From Ruminiclostridium papyrosolvens DSM 2782 (GTDB taxonomy: Bacteria; Bacillota; Clostridia; Acetivibrionales; DSM-1351), in NCBI RefSeq assembly GCF_029318685.1, contig NZ_CP119677.1:1977001-2041000 (forward strand): a DNA stretch of 64,000 nt. The letters run 5' to 3'. A model generated the notes under the pieces. The model did not search any database, was not told the DNA's origin, and saw nothing but the letters and a program-made list of their open reading frames with translations. Made by a program: the position numbers and the translations under genes. Of the stretch, positions 32,759 through 40,909 are shown piece after piece (position 1 is the stretch's first letter; every line of letters begins with the position of its first letter).

Positions 32759-32802
32759 TACTTAAAAATAAGTCTATTACGCACCAACAGGAGGTGGGAT
32801 TG

Positions 32803-33744
32803 ATGTTAACAGCAAAGCAATTATCACTAATTGATATAAAAAGTTACGACGTTGAATCAAAATCAATAGAATTGATTAAATACTTTGAACCATTAGCTTT
32901 GCAGCATGATCCCAGAGGTTATTGTGTTGCAATGTCTTGGGGCAAGGATAGCATGGCTAACCTAAAATTATTTATTAAAGCCGGAGTTAAATTTTTTATA
33001 CAGTGGAATATTACAGGCATTGACCCTCCAGAGCTGATTTACTTTGGACGAAGGCAAGCTTATGAACTTGAACTAAAAGGATATAAAGTTATACCCATAC
33101 ATCCAGAAAAGTCTATGATTCAAATGATTGTAGACCATTGTACTCCACCAACAGCATTAATGCGATATTGTTGTGATGAATTAAAAGAAAAACGTCCTGA
33201 GATAAATAAAAATTGCATACATTCCTTTGGAGTCAGATGGGATGAAAGTCCTTCAAGAAGCAACGGAAGAGAAGCGATGGAAGTAATATCGAAAAACAAG
33301 GAAAATATAAGATTATTCAATGACAATGGCGAAAACCGAAAGCAATTTGAGGTTTGCATGGCGAAGGGGGTTAAAGCTCTAAATCCTATAATTTCATGGA
33401 CTACAGAACAGATTTGGGATTATCATAAAGCCGAAAGGATAACGTATTGCAAGTTATATGATTGTGGCTTTGATAGGTTAGGTTGTGTCGGCTGTCCGCT
33501 AGCAAATAAACCAAATAGAGAATTTGAATTTAAGATGTTCCCTGAGTTCAAAAAGTATTACATGTTGGCCTTTGAAAAAATGGTAGTTGAAAGAAAAAGG
33601 CGAAAAGTTGATGAAAAAAGGATTGCTAAAGGGAAAAAGCCTATGCCTTTTGATACTGCAAAGAATGTATGGAATTGGTGGATAGAAAGAAAATCATTAC
33701 CGGCATTTAATCCAAATCAAATGTACTTAGAGCCGGATGATTAG
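32803..33744 (+). CDS. PAPS-reductase-family protein
   Basis: A 313-residue adenine-nucleotide alpha hydrolase. The PP-loop is VAMSWGKDSMANLKLF, and GCVGCPLANKP plus RYCCDELK supply cysteines that could hold an iron-sulfur cluster. Phage members are used near modification genes, and relatives include DndC of DNA phosphorothioation, but no dnd partners are here. GGAGGTGGGA precedes the ATG at 32803. Confidence 0.85.
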   Translation: MLTAKQLSLIDIKSYDVESKSIELIKYFEPLALQHDPRGYCVAMSWGKDSMANLKLFIKAGVKFFIQWNITGIDPPELIYFGRRQAYELELKGYKVIPIHPEKSMIQMIVDHCTPPTALMRYCCDELKEKRPEINKNCIHSFGVRWDESPSRSNGREAMEVISKNKENIRLFNDNGENRKQFEVCMAKGVKALNPIISWTTEQIWDYHKAERITYCKLYDCGFDRLGCVGCPLANKPNREFEFKMFPEFKKYYMLAFEKMVVERKRRKVDEKRIAKGKKPMPFDTAKNVWNWWIERKSLPAFNPNQMYLEPDD

Positions 33745-33860
33745 TACGCATTATGAATAAATTATGTACTTATTATCTGTAATGTGATATCATAAAAACG
33801 AACAAAACATTCAATTAGTGAATCAGATAGAACAAATTATGCATGTAAAAGAGGGAACCT

Positions 33861-34805
33861 ATGGCTAAAAAGTACTTAACTCCTGAAGAGCAGCAGGAAG
33901 TAATAAAAATGTACCAAACCACAAAATACTCTTATCAGCAGATAGCAGATAATTTCTATGTAAGCAAGGGAACAATTATAAATGTTGTTAAAGGATATCC
34001 TTACAACTGCGATAAGCAAGCCGTATACAGTCGTCTACAACAGGAGGCAAAGGGCAACCTTGATGATTGTATTACCAGAGAAATAAAAAAGGCTCAGGAG
34101 GCGAACAGAAGGGGAAGTATGACGGCGTATAGTCTACATCTTGAAAGGTTGAAAGAATTATACAAGTATCAGGTGCAAGATAATATATACGAACCAATTA
34201 AGCAGCGAAGGTTACAGTGTGAGCAGACAGCATGGCAAGGATTAGCCGATAGTAATTACATAGAGTTTGCAACCAATGCTGATATGTGGGAGATACTGAC
34301 TGAGATTATCGGGGATTCCCGGAAAAGTCCTTTTAAGATAATGATTCAGGATTCCAACGCCCGACACAAAAGCAAGTCTGTGAGGTATAGTAATCTAATA
34401 CCGCATACGGTATTTAATTCACGAACAGTAGATTATACAAGGATTTCAGACGATAGTTGGCAATTAATATCAAGGGTATTGCCAGAGCATAAGCCGTTCC
34501 GTGGTAAACAATATGCAGGAGATAGGAGTTATTTCAATGCAATTTATAATTCAATCACCACCGGTTCATCTTGGAGGTTATCCGGGAAAAAATATAAACT
34601 CGACCCTGACAACCTGAGAAAAGCATTCATTCGATGGTATCAGGCAGGTATTTTTAAAGACCTCTTGGAGCTATGCAGTGTTTGCCGGAAATTACAGGCA
34701 ATAGAACCCCAATTGATTGAGCTTGAAAGAATACGGCAGGAGAAAGGAACTGTACCAAGGATGAAGGATTTACAGAGCAATAAAATAAGCCCCGGCGATT
34801 GCTAG
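33861..34805 (+). CDS. HTH regulator fused to an IS5-type DUF4096 domain
   Basis: A 314-residue protein. The N-terminus is a helix-turn-helix (SYQQIADNFYVSKGTIINVV). Residues about 195-275 read RISDDSWQLISRVLPEHKP, AIYNSITTGSSWRL and LRKAFIRWYQAGIFKDLLE, the pattern of DUF4096, the DNA-binding N-terminal domain of IS5-family transposases. No DDE catalytic part follows; the gene ends in a terminator. It appears to be a domesticated transposase DNA-binding domain in a phage regulator. Confidence 0.65.
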   Translation: MAKKYLTPEEQQEVIKMYQTTKYSYQQIADNFYVSKGTIINVVKGYPYNCDKQAVYSRLQQEAKGNLDDCITREIKKAQEANRRGSMTAYSLHLERLKELYKYQVQDNIYEPIKQRRLQCEQTAWQGLADSNYIEFATNADMWEILTEIIGDSRKSPFKIMIQDSNARHKSKSVRYSNLIPHTVFNSRTVDYTRISDDSWQLISRVLPEHKPFRGKQYAGDRSYFNAIYNSITTGSSWRLSGKKYKLDPDNLRKAFIRWYQAGIFKDLLELCSVCRKLQAIEPQLIELERIRQEKGTVPRMKDLQSNKISPGDC

Positions 34806-34814
34806 GGCTTTTTC
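34787..34814 (+). terminator. Terminator at end of the early block
   Basis: AAGCCC and GGGCTT with a 12-base loop, followed by TTTTTCC. It overlaps the stop codon of the DUF4096 fusion gene and ends the long rightward early region. Confidence 0.75.
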
Positions 34815-34910
34815 CATTTTGATTATATTAAATTATTGCACAAGTGGTTAGTAATAAAATTTACATTCCAAATTGATTATATTAACCATAACAATATTAT
34901 ACAATTTTTA

Positions 34911-34944
34911 CATAAAAGTCAAGCCGGAATTAACCGCCCCGGCT
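34911..34944 (-). terminator. Terminator of the leftward DUF3560 operon
   Basis: Leftward AGCCGG and CCGGCT arms followed by TGACTTTTATG, just past the stop of the DUF3560 gene. Confidence 0.65.
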
Positions 34945-34956
34945 CGGCTTATGGGG

Positions 34957-36204
34957 TTATATTGCTTTTGGTTCGTATTTATGTAATTGCCAATCATCGT
35001 CATATACGCCAACAAAATCGCTCCATTTGTTTTTGACGATTTTTTTCTGCTTTGCAGCTTCTCCGGTGAACTTATCCGGAATTGGAAGACCATTTTCAAC
35101 AGCTATCTGTTGCAACTTAACGCCAGTTTTAGTAGTTTTAATTACCTGATAAGCTTTGTATATGCTATTGTCAGCAGGACGGCACTTACACAGAATATCA
35201 CCTACTACAAAAGGATTTTTGATTTCCTCTGTCTTTTCTTTGGCTTCTACAATTTCCACAATGGCAGCGTAAGGGTCAGTCAATACCATTCCGGCAGCTC
35301 CACCATAAAGAATTTTATAAGTTACATTAACAGGTCCACACGATACAACTTCACATTGCCTTCCTGAATTTCTGATACTGACTATAAACCCCGGCTTTAT
35401 ATTTGCCCGACTGAATTGAATTCCGCCCAAGTCAGATAAAGCCTTTTCAAAAAATTCTAGTTTGTCGTGCTCCCATTCGTATTTTTCAAGTCTTTCAGAG
35501 ATGCGTTGTTCAATATAGTCAGGCGTCAACGGTTCCCCAGAACGTTTTTTTAAGATTTCTCCTTGTTGAACTTTATACAGTGCATTTTCGTATTTTGCAA
35601 TGTTTTCTTGATGAAATTTAAGGGTTTTATTGCACTCTTTTATTTTATTATCAAGATATACCTTGTCATTCAATTTTGCATTATTTGCGGTCGTTCTGGC
35701 TGTTGCTGCTCTATCCTGATAATATTCAGACTTTTTATATTCTTCAAAACCTCTTTCATATCGTGCAATAACTTTGTTTCTGTGTCTGGCGAACGCCTGA
35801 CTTCCTGCATGACCGGCAATTATCGGCTGAGTTAACCACGACCAATCTTTACGGTATTTATTAAAGTCAGCCTGTAAGGTTACGGCTCTTTTTTCTGCAT
35901 TCTCAGAATATTGTTCGTATCTTTCGGCCCTTGATTCAGCTCTCTCAGATTTACGTTCAAGTTCTTCAGCATATGAAAGCCTTTCACCAATTGTTCCTGC
36001 ATCTTCAAGACCTAATTTTTGAGCTGTTTGGATAGCCCAGTAATGATTGTTTATGCTTCGGCTTACCCATGCCCCGGCTGTACGTGACCATAAGAAGCTA
36101 GATTTTATTTCCCTTTTCTGCTGTTCTGATAAAGCCATATATTCGGTCTTGCCGAAATGAAGTTCAATTTTCTGTGTTTCCTTGTTTAATAAATATTTAC
36201 CCAT
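34957..36204 (-). CDS. DUF3560 protein
   Basis: A 415-residue cytosolic protein. Residues about 75-160 (ERKSERAESRAERYEQYSEN, LTQPIIAGHAGSQAFARHRN) form the DUF3560 domain, a long helical hairpin; more helix follows to ~260, then a beta-rich C-terminal half. The start at 36204 has GAAAGGGGA upstream. It is the last and largest gene of a leftward operon of five small genes. DUF3560 proteins occur on plasmids, ICEs and phages; function unknown. Confidence 0.75.
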   Translation of the reverse strand: MGKYLLNKETQKIELHFGKTEYMALSEQQKREIKSSFLWSRTAGAWVSRSINNHYWAIQTAQKLGLEDAGTIGERLSYAEELERKSERAESRAERYEQYSENAEKRAVTLQADFNKYRKDWSWLTQPIIAGHAGSQAFARHRNKVIARYERGFEEYKKSEYYQDRAATARTTANNAKLNDKVYLDNKIKECNKTLKFHQENIAKYENALYKVQQGEILKKRSGEPLTPDYIEQRISERLEKYEWEHDKLEFFEKALSDLGGIQFSRANIKPGFIVSIRNSGRQCEVVSCGPVNVTYKILYGGAAGMVLTDPYAAIVEIVEAKEKTEEIKNPFVVGDILCKCRPADNSIYKAYQVIKTTKTGVKLQQIAVENGLPIPDKFTGEAAKQKKIVKNKWSDFVGVYDDDWQLHKYEPKAI

Positions 36205-36232
36205 GATATTACATTCCCCTTTCGAATTTACC

Positions 36233-36265
36233 GGGAATGTGCTAAAATTATAGTTGCACATTCCC
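36233..36265 (-). promoter_or_regulatory. Inverted repeat around a -10 box, candidate operator
   Basis: GGGAATGTGC and GCACATTCCC are perfect 10-base arms separated by 13 bases. Read leftward the spacer contains TATAAT, about 40 bases before the DUF3560 start. A dimeric regulator bound to the arms would cover the promoter. It could also fold as an mRNA hairpin. Confidence 0.45.
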
Positions 36266-36330
36266 ATTGTGGTTGTGTGTTCGTGGTACCTCATTACAAA
36301 GCTTTGGTCGGTTGTGTAATGGGGTATTTG

Positions 36331-36495
36331 CTATTTGCTCATACTTTCGATTTTTACACACTGTTGCATGTTGTCAACTACTGTACCTATATTAAAATAC
36401 TGATTCAAAAAATATTGGTTTGCATCATCGACAGTTCCGTTAAAGCTAGTTGTAATTGTATCGCCGTTTGAATAGATACATTTTACAGTAATCAT
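36331..36495 (-). CDS. Small hypothetical protein
   Basis: A 54-residue protein (MITVKCIYSNGDTITTSFNG, then DDANQYFLNQYFNIG) with GAAAGGTGGG upstream of its ATG. A beta-hairpin followed by a helix; resembles small phage proteins that precede DUF3560-type genes. Not recognised. Confidence 0.65.
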   Translation of the reverse strand: MITVKCIYSNGDTITTSFNGTVDDANQYFLNQYFNIGTVVDNMQQCVKIESMSK

Positions 36496-36588
36496 ATTTA
36501 ACCCACCTTTCGATTAAATTTGCCTGCAGCGTTTGGACTGCATACCTTACGGTATCGGCATTAACCGGATTTCTCCGGCCCATCTGCA

Positions 36589-36819
36589 TTAAATCAAAAA
36601 ATCCAATGTCAGTATACGAATAAGCTTCGCTCGCTCTCTTTGTTTCTGCTCATATTCAGTGTTTATATCAGAGCCAGAAGTATATCTTATTTGGTTTGCC
36701 TGTTTAATGTGTGCATCTGCAAGATGTTCTAATGCCTGCCTAATTGTATCAAGTTCAGCGTTTGTAAAATGCTTTGCTATTTCAATACCTCTCTCGGATT
36801 TTAAATAATTGTTATCCAT
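36589..36819 (-). CDS. Small hypothetical protein
   Basis: A 76-residue helical charged protein (FTNAELDTIRQALEHLADAH) with AGGAGGTGTT upstream. It is a member of the leftward operon. Not recognised. Confidence 0.65.
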   Translation of the reverse strand: MDNNYLKSERGIEIAKHFTNAELDTIRQALEHLADAHIKQANQIRYTSGSDINTEYEQKQRERAKLIRILTLDFLI

Positions 36820-36830
36820 TCCAACACCTC

Positions 36831-37004
36831 CTATAATAATTTATCAAAGTCAGCTAAACTTTCAACAATACTTTCAAAAGCTTTTTTAAATGCTAACATA
36901 TAATCAAGGTTGTTAGCATCACAGCATATGTCATATTGCTCCCTAAATTCTTCCTCTAAAATTTCTCTCATTTCATTTAACTTTTTGCTTTTATACATTT
37001 TCAT
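36831..37004 (-). CDS. Small hypothetical protein
   Basis: A 57-residue helical protein (KSKKLNEMREILEEEFREQY) with GGAGGA before the ATG. It is a member of the leftward operon. Not recognised. Confidence 0.65.
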   Translation of the reverse strand: MKMYKSKKLNEMREILEEEFREQYDICCDANNLDYMLAFKKAFESIVESLADFDKLL

Positions 37005-37038
37005 TCCTCCATTCTCCCAAATTACGGGAATTAAAATA

Positions 37039-37272
37039 CTACTGAATCCTTACTATTCCTAAATTTTCCTTAAATCTGGTATTCGTAAAATCAATATATT
37101 CTCCGGCCTCATCTACACAGACTGTCATGCAACAGTTGTGTATTAAAGGTGTACCGCCTTGGCGGTTTTCCTGAATTTTTACTGATATGCTTTTGTGCAT
37201 TTTTCCGTGTGTCAGTATATTTGGTACGTCGCTTTTACTGCCTATTCCGAGTAAAGTGTAATATCCTTTCAT
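37039..37272 (-). CDS. Small hypothetical protein
   Basis: A 77-residue beta-rich protein (KGYYTLLGIGSKSDVPNILT, CCMTVCVDEAGEYIDFTNT) with GGAGGACT upstream of the ATG at 37272. It is the first gene of the leftward operon behind a consensus promoter. Not recognised. Confidence 0.65.
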   Translation of the reverse strand: MKGYYTLLGIGSKSDVPNILTHGKMHKSISVKIQENRQGGTPLIHNCCMTVCVDEAGEYIDFTNTRFKENLGIVRIQ

Positions 37273-37334
37273 GTTTGAGTCCTCCATTCTTCTTAAATTC
37301 AAGTTTATAATTTAAATCTCAACTCCATAATTGA

Positions 37335-37363
37335 ATTATATTCCACGTACTTTAAATTGTCAA
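37335..37363 (-). promoter_or_regulatory. Consensus promoter of the DUF3560 operon
   Basis: Leftward TTGACA (37358-37363) and TATAAT (37335-37340) with 17-base spacing: a perfect sigma-A promoter, about 65 bases before the first start codon. Such strength suggests expression by host polymerase, either very early in infection or in the lysogen. Confidence 0.85.
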
Positions 37364-37453
37364 ATATATTTTTAAAATATTATTAATAATTTTAAAATAG
37401 ATAGTTGAATCGTATAATCAAATGTGTTATTCTATACTCAGGAGGTGGTAGTA

Positions 37454-37672
37454 TTGTCTTTAAAGGGAGAATTAAAAGCCTTAATAATCAAATCAGGATG
37501 GACAATGACGCAAGTTGTTGATTCCTTAAACAAAAAGCATGATAGAGATACAACAGTTCAGAATTTTAGTTCAAAATTAATTCGGGGAACCTTAAAATAT
37601 AGTGAGGTTTGCGAAATTTTAGATTTAATAGGATATAAAATTGAATGGGTTCCGAAAGGGGAAAAAGTATGA
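37454..37672 (+). CDS. DUF6471-like small HTH protein
   Basis: A 72-residue protein, TTG start with CAGGAGGTGG upstream. ALIIKSGWTMTQVVDSLNKK, then QNFSSKLIRGTLKYSEVCEI and LDLIGYKIEW, have the layout of DUF6471-type XRE-like proteins. It is divergent from the DUF3560 operon, so it may regulate the shared intergenic region. Confidence 0.65.
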   Translation: MSLKGELKALIIKSGWTMTQVVDSLNKKHDRDTTVQNFSSKLIRGTLKYSEVCEILDLIGYKIEWVPKGEKV

Positions 37673-37830
37673 TTACTGCCAAAAGGGCTATCAAAATTAC
37701 TACTGAGACTGATGATAATAAGCGTAATGAGTTGATTGATAAACTATCAGAGGAAGATGCAAAAATGCTACTAAAACGCTGCTTAAAGGCCGTTATGGAT
37801 AATTCAAAGCCGGATTTTGAGATTAATTAA
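37669..37830 (+). CDS. Small hypothetical protein
   Basis: A 53-residue helical protein (MITAKRAIKITTETDDNKRN) with an ATGA overlap to the preceding HTH gene; the two are coupled. Not recognised. Confidence 0.6.
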   Translation: MITAKRAIKITTETDDNKRNELIDKLSEEDAKMLLKRCLKAVMDNSKPDFEIN

Positions 37831-37848
37831 ATATATGCTCGAGTACAA

Positions 37849-37880
37849 CAAAAAAAGCAAGGGAATTATCACCCTTGCTG
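37849..37880. terminator. Bidirectional terminator between convergent genes
   Basis: AGCAAGGG and CCCTTGCT form a perfect 8-bp stem. The leftward side has a seven-T tract; the rightward side is weaker. It separates the HTH pair from the leftward gene at 37892. Confidence 0.75.
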
Positions 37881-37891
37881 ATTTAGTCATT

Positions 37892-38086
37892 TTATATTTC
37901 AACTTCTCCCTTGAGCCATTTCTCAAGGAGCTTTATTAAAACATCTGATTCCCGAATAGGTCCGTACACTTCATTGCTATTATTCAGCGATTCTATTTTA
38001 CGGGTTACAGCTTCTTTCATTCTCGGCGTAACTCTTGCACGTACGTCCTTGTTTTTTGTTGCTTTTTTCTTTGCTTCTGGCATCAT
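37892..38086 (-). CDS. Small basic protein, possibly ribbon-helix-helix
   Basis: A 64-residue protein with a lysine-rich start (EAKKKATKNKDVRARVTPRM) and helices (EAVTRKIESLNNS, VLIKLLEKWLKG). The strand-helix-helix order (VRARVTPRM then two helices) fits an Arc/CopG-like DNA-binding fold, tentatively. GGGGTGAT precedes the start. Confidence 0.55.
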   Translation of the reverse strand: MMPEAKKKATKNKDVRARVTPRMKEAVTRKIESLNNSNEVYGPIRESDVLIKLLEKWLKGEVEI

Positions 38087-38169
38087 ATCACCCCAATATT
38101 ATTCTATTTGACTTCCTGCGACCGCCGAAGCGGTTTCGGGTGGTAGTCAGCCACCCATCATCAGGCAGA

Positions 38170-38388
38170 CTAGAAAATCTCATATCCTGTAACATCACAG
38201 TCACGGGATAATATTTCATTGTATATGTCCTCAGCATCTTCTTTGTTGAGTTCGCCATTTTCGATTACTTGTGTTGTAAGGTCGCTAGTAAAGGATACAA
38301 ATACTTTACCATTGTCTAGTGTTTCAAATTCAACATTCCCAGTATGTTCTTGCCCTTCAAAATCCCAATGTACATTCAATTTCTTCAT
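38170..38388 (-). CDS. Small hypothetical protein
   Basis: A 72-residue acidic protein (NVHWDFEGQEHTGNVEFETL) with GGAGGT upstream; beta-strands then a helix (NKEDAEDIYNEILS). Transcribed leftward from its own promoter. The 83-base gap after its stop holds GC-rich inverted repeats (for example GGGTGG/CCACCC at 38139-38155). Not recognised. Confidence 0.6.
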   Translation of the reverse strand: MKKLNVHWDFEGQEHTGNVEFETLDNGKVFVSFTSDLTTQVIENGELNKEDAEDIYNEILSRDCDVTGYEIF

Positions 38389-38448
38389 GCATTACCTCCA
38401 ATGTAGCCGACACCTTGTTGTGTCTGTCGCTCTGTTGTCTATGCTCAT

Positions 38449-38478
38449 ATTGTAGCACGAATGTAGCACAAAAGTAAA
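38449..38478 (-). promoter_or_regulatory. Promoter of the leftward gene at 38170
   Basis: Leftward TTTACT and TACAAT with 18-base spacing and a TG just before the -10. GTGCTACA is repeated twice across the spacer and -10, a possible regulator site. Confidence 0.5.
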
Positions 38479-38646
38479 TAGGGAATCGTTAGACATCTTT
38501 CGACAAATTGACCTCAAACCCTTGCAGGAGTAAGTAAAGAAATTTTGAAATTAATGGGAATAGTGCTTTTTCAGGGTTTTTGACTTGGTGTTTTAATCTG
38601 TTGTGCATAATAAGATTATAGACAGCAGGAAAGTGAGGGAACTTTG

Positions 38647-39237
38647 ATGGCTAGACGTATGAAATGGGGCAGTTTGGAGGATTTAAGAATTAAAATAGAT
38701 ACTTACTTTGAAACTGAGTCAATACCTACAGACGCAGGATTTTGCTTGTTTATGGGAATAACAAAAGACTGCTTTAATTATTACAAAAATGATAGATATA
38801 AGTATAAACACAAATCCGAGGATGAAAAAGCTGAAATATTAAAAGAAATAGAAACAGAAGCGGATGAAAAAGCTGAAATGGAAGCGTTAGAGGACTTTTT
38901 AACCATTGCACCCGATATGGAAGTTATTGACAATTACGATGCTTGCAGTAAGTACGATAAAAACGTAGAAGATACTATAAAACGGCAATTGTCCGCAGAA
39001 TTTAAAAAGGTGTTTTTAAGATTAGAGGATTTTAATCAAAAAGCAGGATACACAGCTAAAAACCCAGCTTATGCTATATTTACTGCAAAAGCACTATTTG
39101 GCTACCGCGAAACAGCACCGGAGCAGTCAAACAGCAATCAACTTCCTTCAAAAATTACTATTCAGATTATGCCAGCTCCAGATAAAACAGAGCTTCAGCA
39201 ACCAACAAAAGTGAGTATAAATGCAAGTAGTGAGTAA
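38647..39237 (+). CDS. terS: Putative small terminase subunit
   Basis: A 196-residue protein. The N-terminal part reads as a DNA-binding helical domain (GSLEDLRIKIDTYFETESIP, GFCLFMGITKDCFNYY), a charged coiled middle follows, and the end contains KNPAYAIFTAKALFGYRET, a segment typical of gp3-like small terminases, then a proline-rich tail. It would recognise the packaging site and activate the large subunit. Unusually, the large subunit lies 5.1 kb downstream. GTGAGGGA precedes the ATG. Confidence 0.65.
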   Translation: MARRMKWGSLEDLRIKIDTYFETESIPTDAGFCLFMGITKDCFNYYKNDRYKYKHKSEDEKAEILKEIETEADEKAEMEALEDFLTIAPDMEVIDNYDACSKYDKNVEDTIKRQLSAEFKKVFLRLEDFNQKAGYTAKNPAYAIFTAKALFGYRETAPEQSNSNQLPSKITIQIMPAPDKTELQQPTKVSINASSE

Positions 39238-39283
39238 TTACTACGAAATTGCTATTTCGTGTAATTGATTGCGTTAAAGTACT

Positions 39284-39328
39284 AAAGTAGCCTAGAACCA
39301 TAAGGGTTTCGGGTTACTTTATTTTTTC
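39284..39328 (+). terminator. Terminator after small terminase
   Basis: AAAGTAGCC pairs with GGTTACTTT (one G-T) with a second short stem inside, followed by ATTTTTTC. A smaller hairpin (ACGAAAT/ATTTCGT, 39243-39260) precedes it. Confidence 0.7.
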
Positions 39329-40070
39329 AGCATTTTCCAAAGCGTAATTAAAATGTATTTATACAGTATATTTATACAAGTATTACCCTATAATGTGTAT
39401 ACTTATACATAATAGTACATATATCACAACCACATGGGTGAGTTATAGTATCGTAACATTAAGCCAGAGCTCAGCCGGATTTATGCATCAAGCAGGAGCA
39501 GACAGCAGCAACAAACATACCTAATCCAACATACAAGGTTATAGGGGAGGGGGTACACTTAAAACGGGCCAGTCGCAGGATAGGACAGTCCACGTACGTA
39601 GTATCCACCAACCAATGTTTAACCGTATAAAAAAGCAGCCCAAAAAGAGTCCACTTGACACCAGAGTGAGAATCTTCCGTCCCACTTTACAAAACAGCCT
39701 TAAACTTGCAAGATAATTTCACGTTATAGTGTCAAGCCGGTTGCCAAATTCAATAGCTTTTCTCCTTCTGGTTGCATTCATATTTCTGATAGGGGGAGGG
39801 ATACCCTTGAAAATGCCTAATGCCTCTGAAAAAGACCTGCCAATTTTAAAATAAAATCAATAAAAAGACCAAAAACATTTATTTTCACATATTATTTTGA
39901 CCAAAAACATTAAATTTAAGATTTATTATGAGAGTGAAGGAAAACCAAAAGCCTTTTGTGCCTGTTTCAAGTTTTTTCGTTCCAGTCAGAGTTGTATATA
40001 TAATATATTATACGTATCTGTCTGGCGATTTCCTTGTAAACCACTAATAACAAATATTTCGGGAGTTTTG
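39329..40070. other. Long non-coding stretch, candidate packaging-site region
   Basis: About 740 bases without a supportable gene on either strand. It holds two similar purine-rich boxes (ATAGGGGAGGGGGTAC at 39541 and ATAGGGGGAGGGATAC at 39789), a direct repeat GACCAAAAACATT at 39867 and 39899, and scattered TATACA strings near 39360-39415. Lying directly behind the small terminase gene, it is a possible pac/cos or origin-related region; this is inference from position. Confidence 0.4.
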
Positions 40071-40071
40071 G

Positions 40072-40120
40072 AGTGACCCTGTAGGGTCGCAATTTCTTCA
40101 AAAGTGACCTTTTAGGGTCG
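40072..40120. promoter_or_regulatory. Two palindromic operators before the RepL-like gene
   Basis: GACCCTGTAGGGTC (40075-40088) is a perfect palindrome; GACCTTTTAGGGTC follows 31 bases later (three helical turns). Both sit inside AGTGACC...AGGGTCG. They end 30 bases before the RepL-like start codon and are probably its autoregulatory sites or iterons. Confidence 0.6.
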
Positions 40121-40150
40121 TTTTATTATCAAGGAATTGGAGATATCAAG

Positions 40151-40723
40151 ATGGATACATACTACAAGCGGGAAAGTGTATCAAGTGATGGTGAATTACT
40201 CGCTCAAAGGACACAGAAGTTCTATAACCCAATGAAAGAAGGGTATGGATACAACTTCAAATACAAGTCAGCAATGACAAAAAGCTACTTGTCGATTTCG
40301 TTGCCGGAATGTTTCTCGGATGCGGAACTGGGCAGGATATATAAAATATCCAGAATGATATATTCCAAGTCCAATTTACTTGCCAAGAGAACCAATGGCG
40401 GTATAGTTCCTTTAACACGGGAAGAAATACATGAAAAAATAGGTCTGCATAGAACAAAGTTCGTTCAGTTCTGGAAGAAACTCATTGAAAACAAGATTAT
40501 TAAATCAATTCCTATCAGCGGAAAAAACTTTTTTTGCATAAGTCCACTTTATTTCAATTCCACAGTTTATATTCCTGTAGATATCTTCATTGCCTTTCAG
40601 GAAGAATTAAGGGAACACCTGAGCAATAGAGTATTTGAAGCCTATATGGACATGCATGCAAGCGGAAACTACATGCCAATTATTATGACGGACGGAGATG
40701 TGGAAGGAGAAGAATATTTATAA
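40151..40723 (+). CDS. RepL-like plasmid-type replication initiation protein
   Basis: A 190-residue winged-helix protein: YLSISLPECFSDAELGRIYK, LTREEIHEKIGLHRTKFVQF (helix-turn-helix), then KSIPISGKNFFCISPLYF. Order and motifs resemble the RepL/plasmid replication family of Firmicutes, also found in some phages. Paired palindromes upstream and four DnaA-like boxes 90 bases downstream support a replication role. It could instead be a transcriptional regulator with the same fold. Confidence 0.6.
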   Translation: MDTYYKRESVSSDGELLAQRTQKFYNPMKEGYGYNFKYKSAMTKSYLSISLPECFSDAELGRIYKISRMIYSKSNLLAKRTNGGIVPLTREEIHEKIGLHRTKFVQFWKKLIENKIIKSIPISGKNFFCISPLYFNSTVYIPVDIFIAFQEELREHLSNRVFEAYMDMHASGNYMPIIMTDGDVEGEEYL

Positions 40724-40800
40724 TTCTGCCTCATTTCCAGATAAAAATAAATAAAAGTATAAATTTAATACGTTGTACTTGATTATGATAATAACCCGGT

Positions 40801-40870
40801 TTATAATAAAGTTATCCACAGATATGTGTGGATAAAATGTTAATAAGTGAAGTTATTCACATGTGGAAAA
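40801..40870. other. DnaA-box cluster 1, candidate origin
   Basis: Four boxes in about 60 bases: TTATCCACA (40812-40820), TGTGGATAA (40827-40835, opposite strand), TTATTCACA (40853-40861) and the weaker TGTGGAAAA (40862-40870). The flank is AT-rich. The first 22 bases (from 40801) recur exactly at 58344, at the head of a second cluster. Confidence 0.65.
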
Positions 40871-40909
40871 CTTGAACAATAGAAGTTTAGGAGGAGGAAC
40901 ATTAAATCA

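Noticed and set aside
32803-33744. A complete Dnd phosphorothioation system
   Set aside because: Only a PAPS-reductase-family protein is present; no DndA, DndD, DndE or restriction partner was found nearby.
36277-36471. A rightward 64-residue ORF
   Set aside because: It is antisense to the 54-residue leftward gene, which has a good ribosome binding site and fits the operon.
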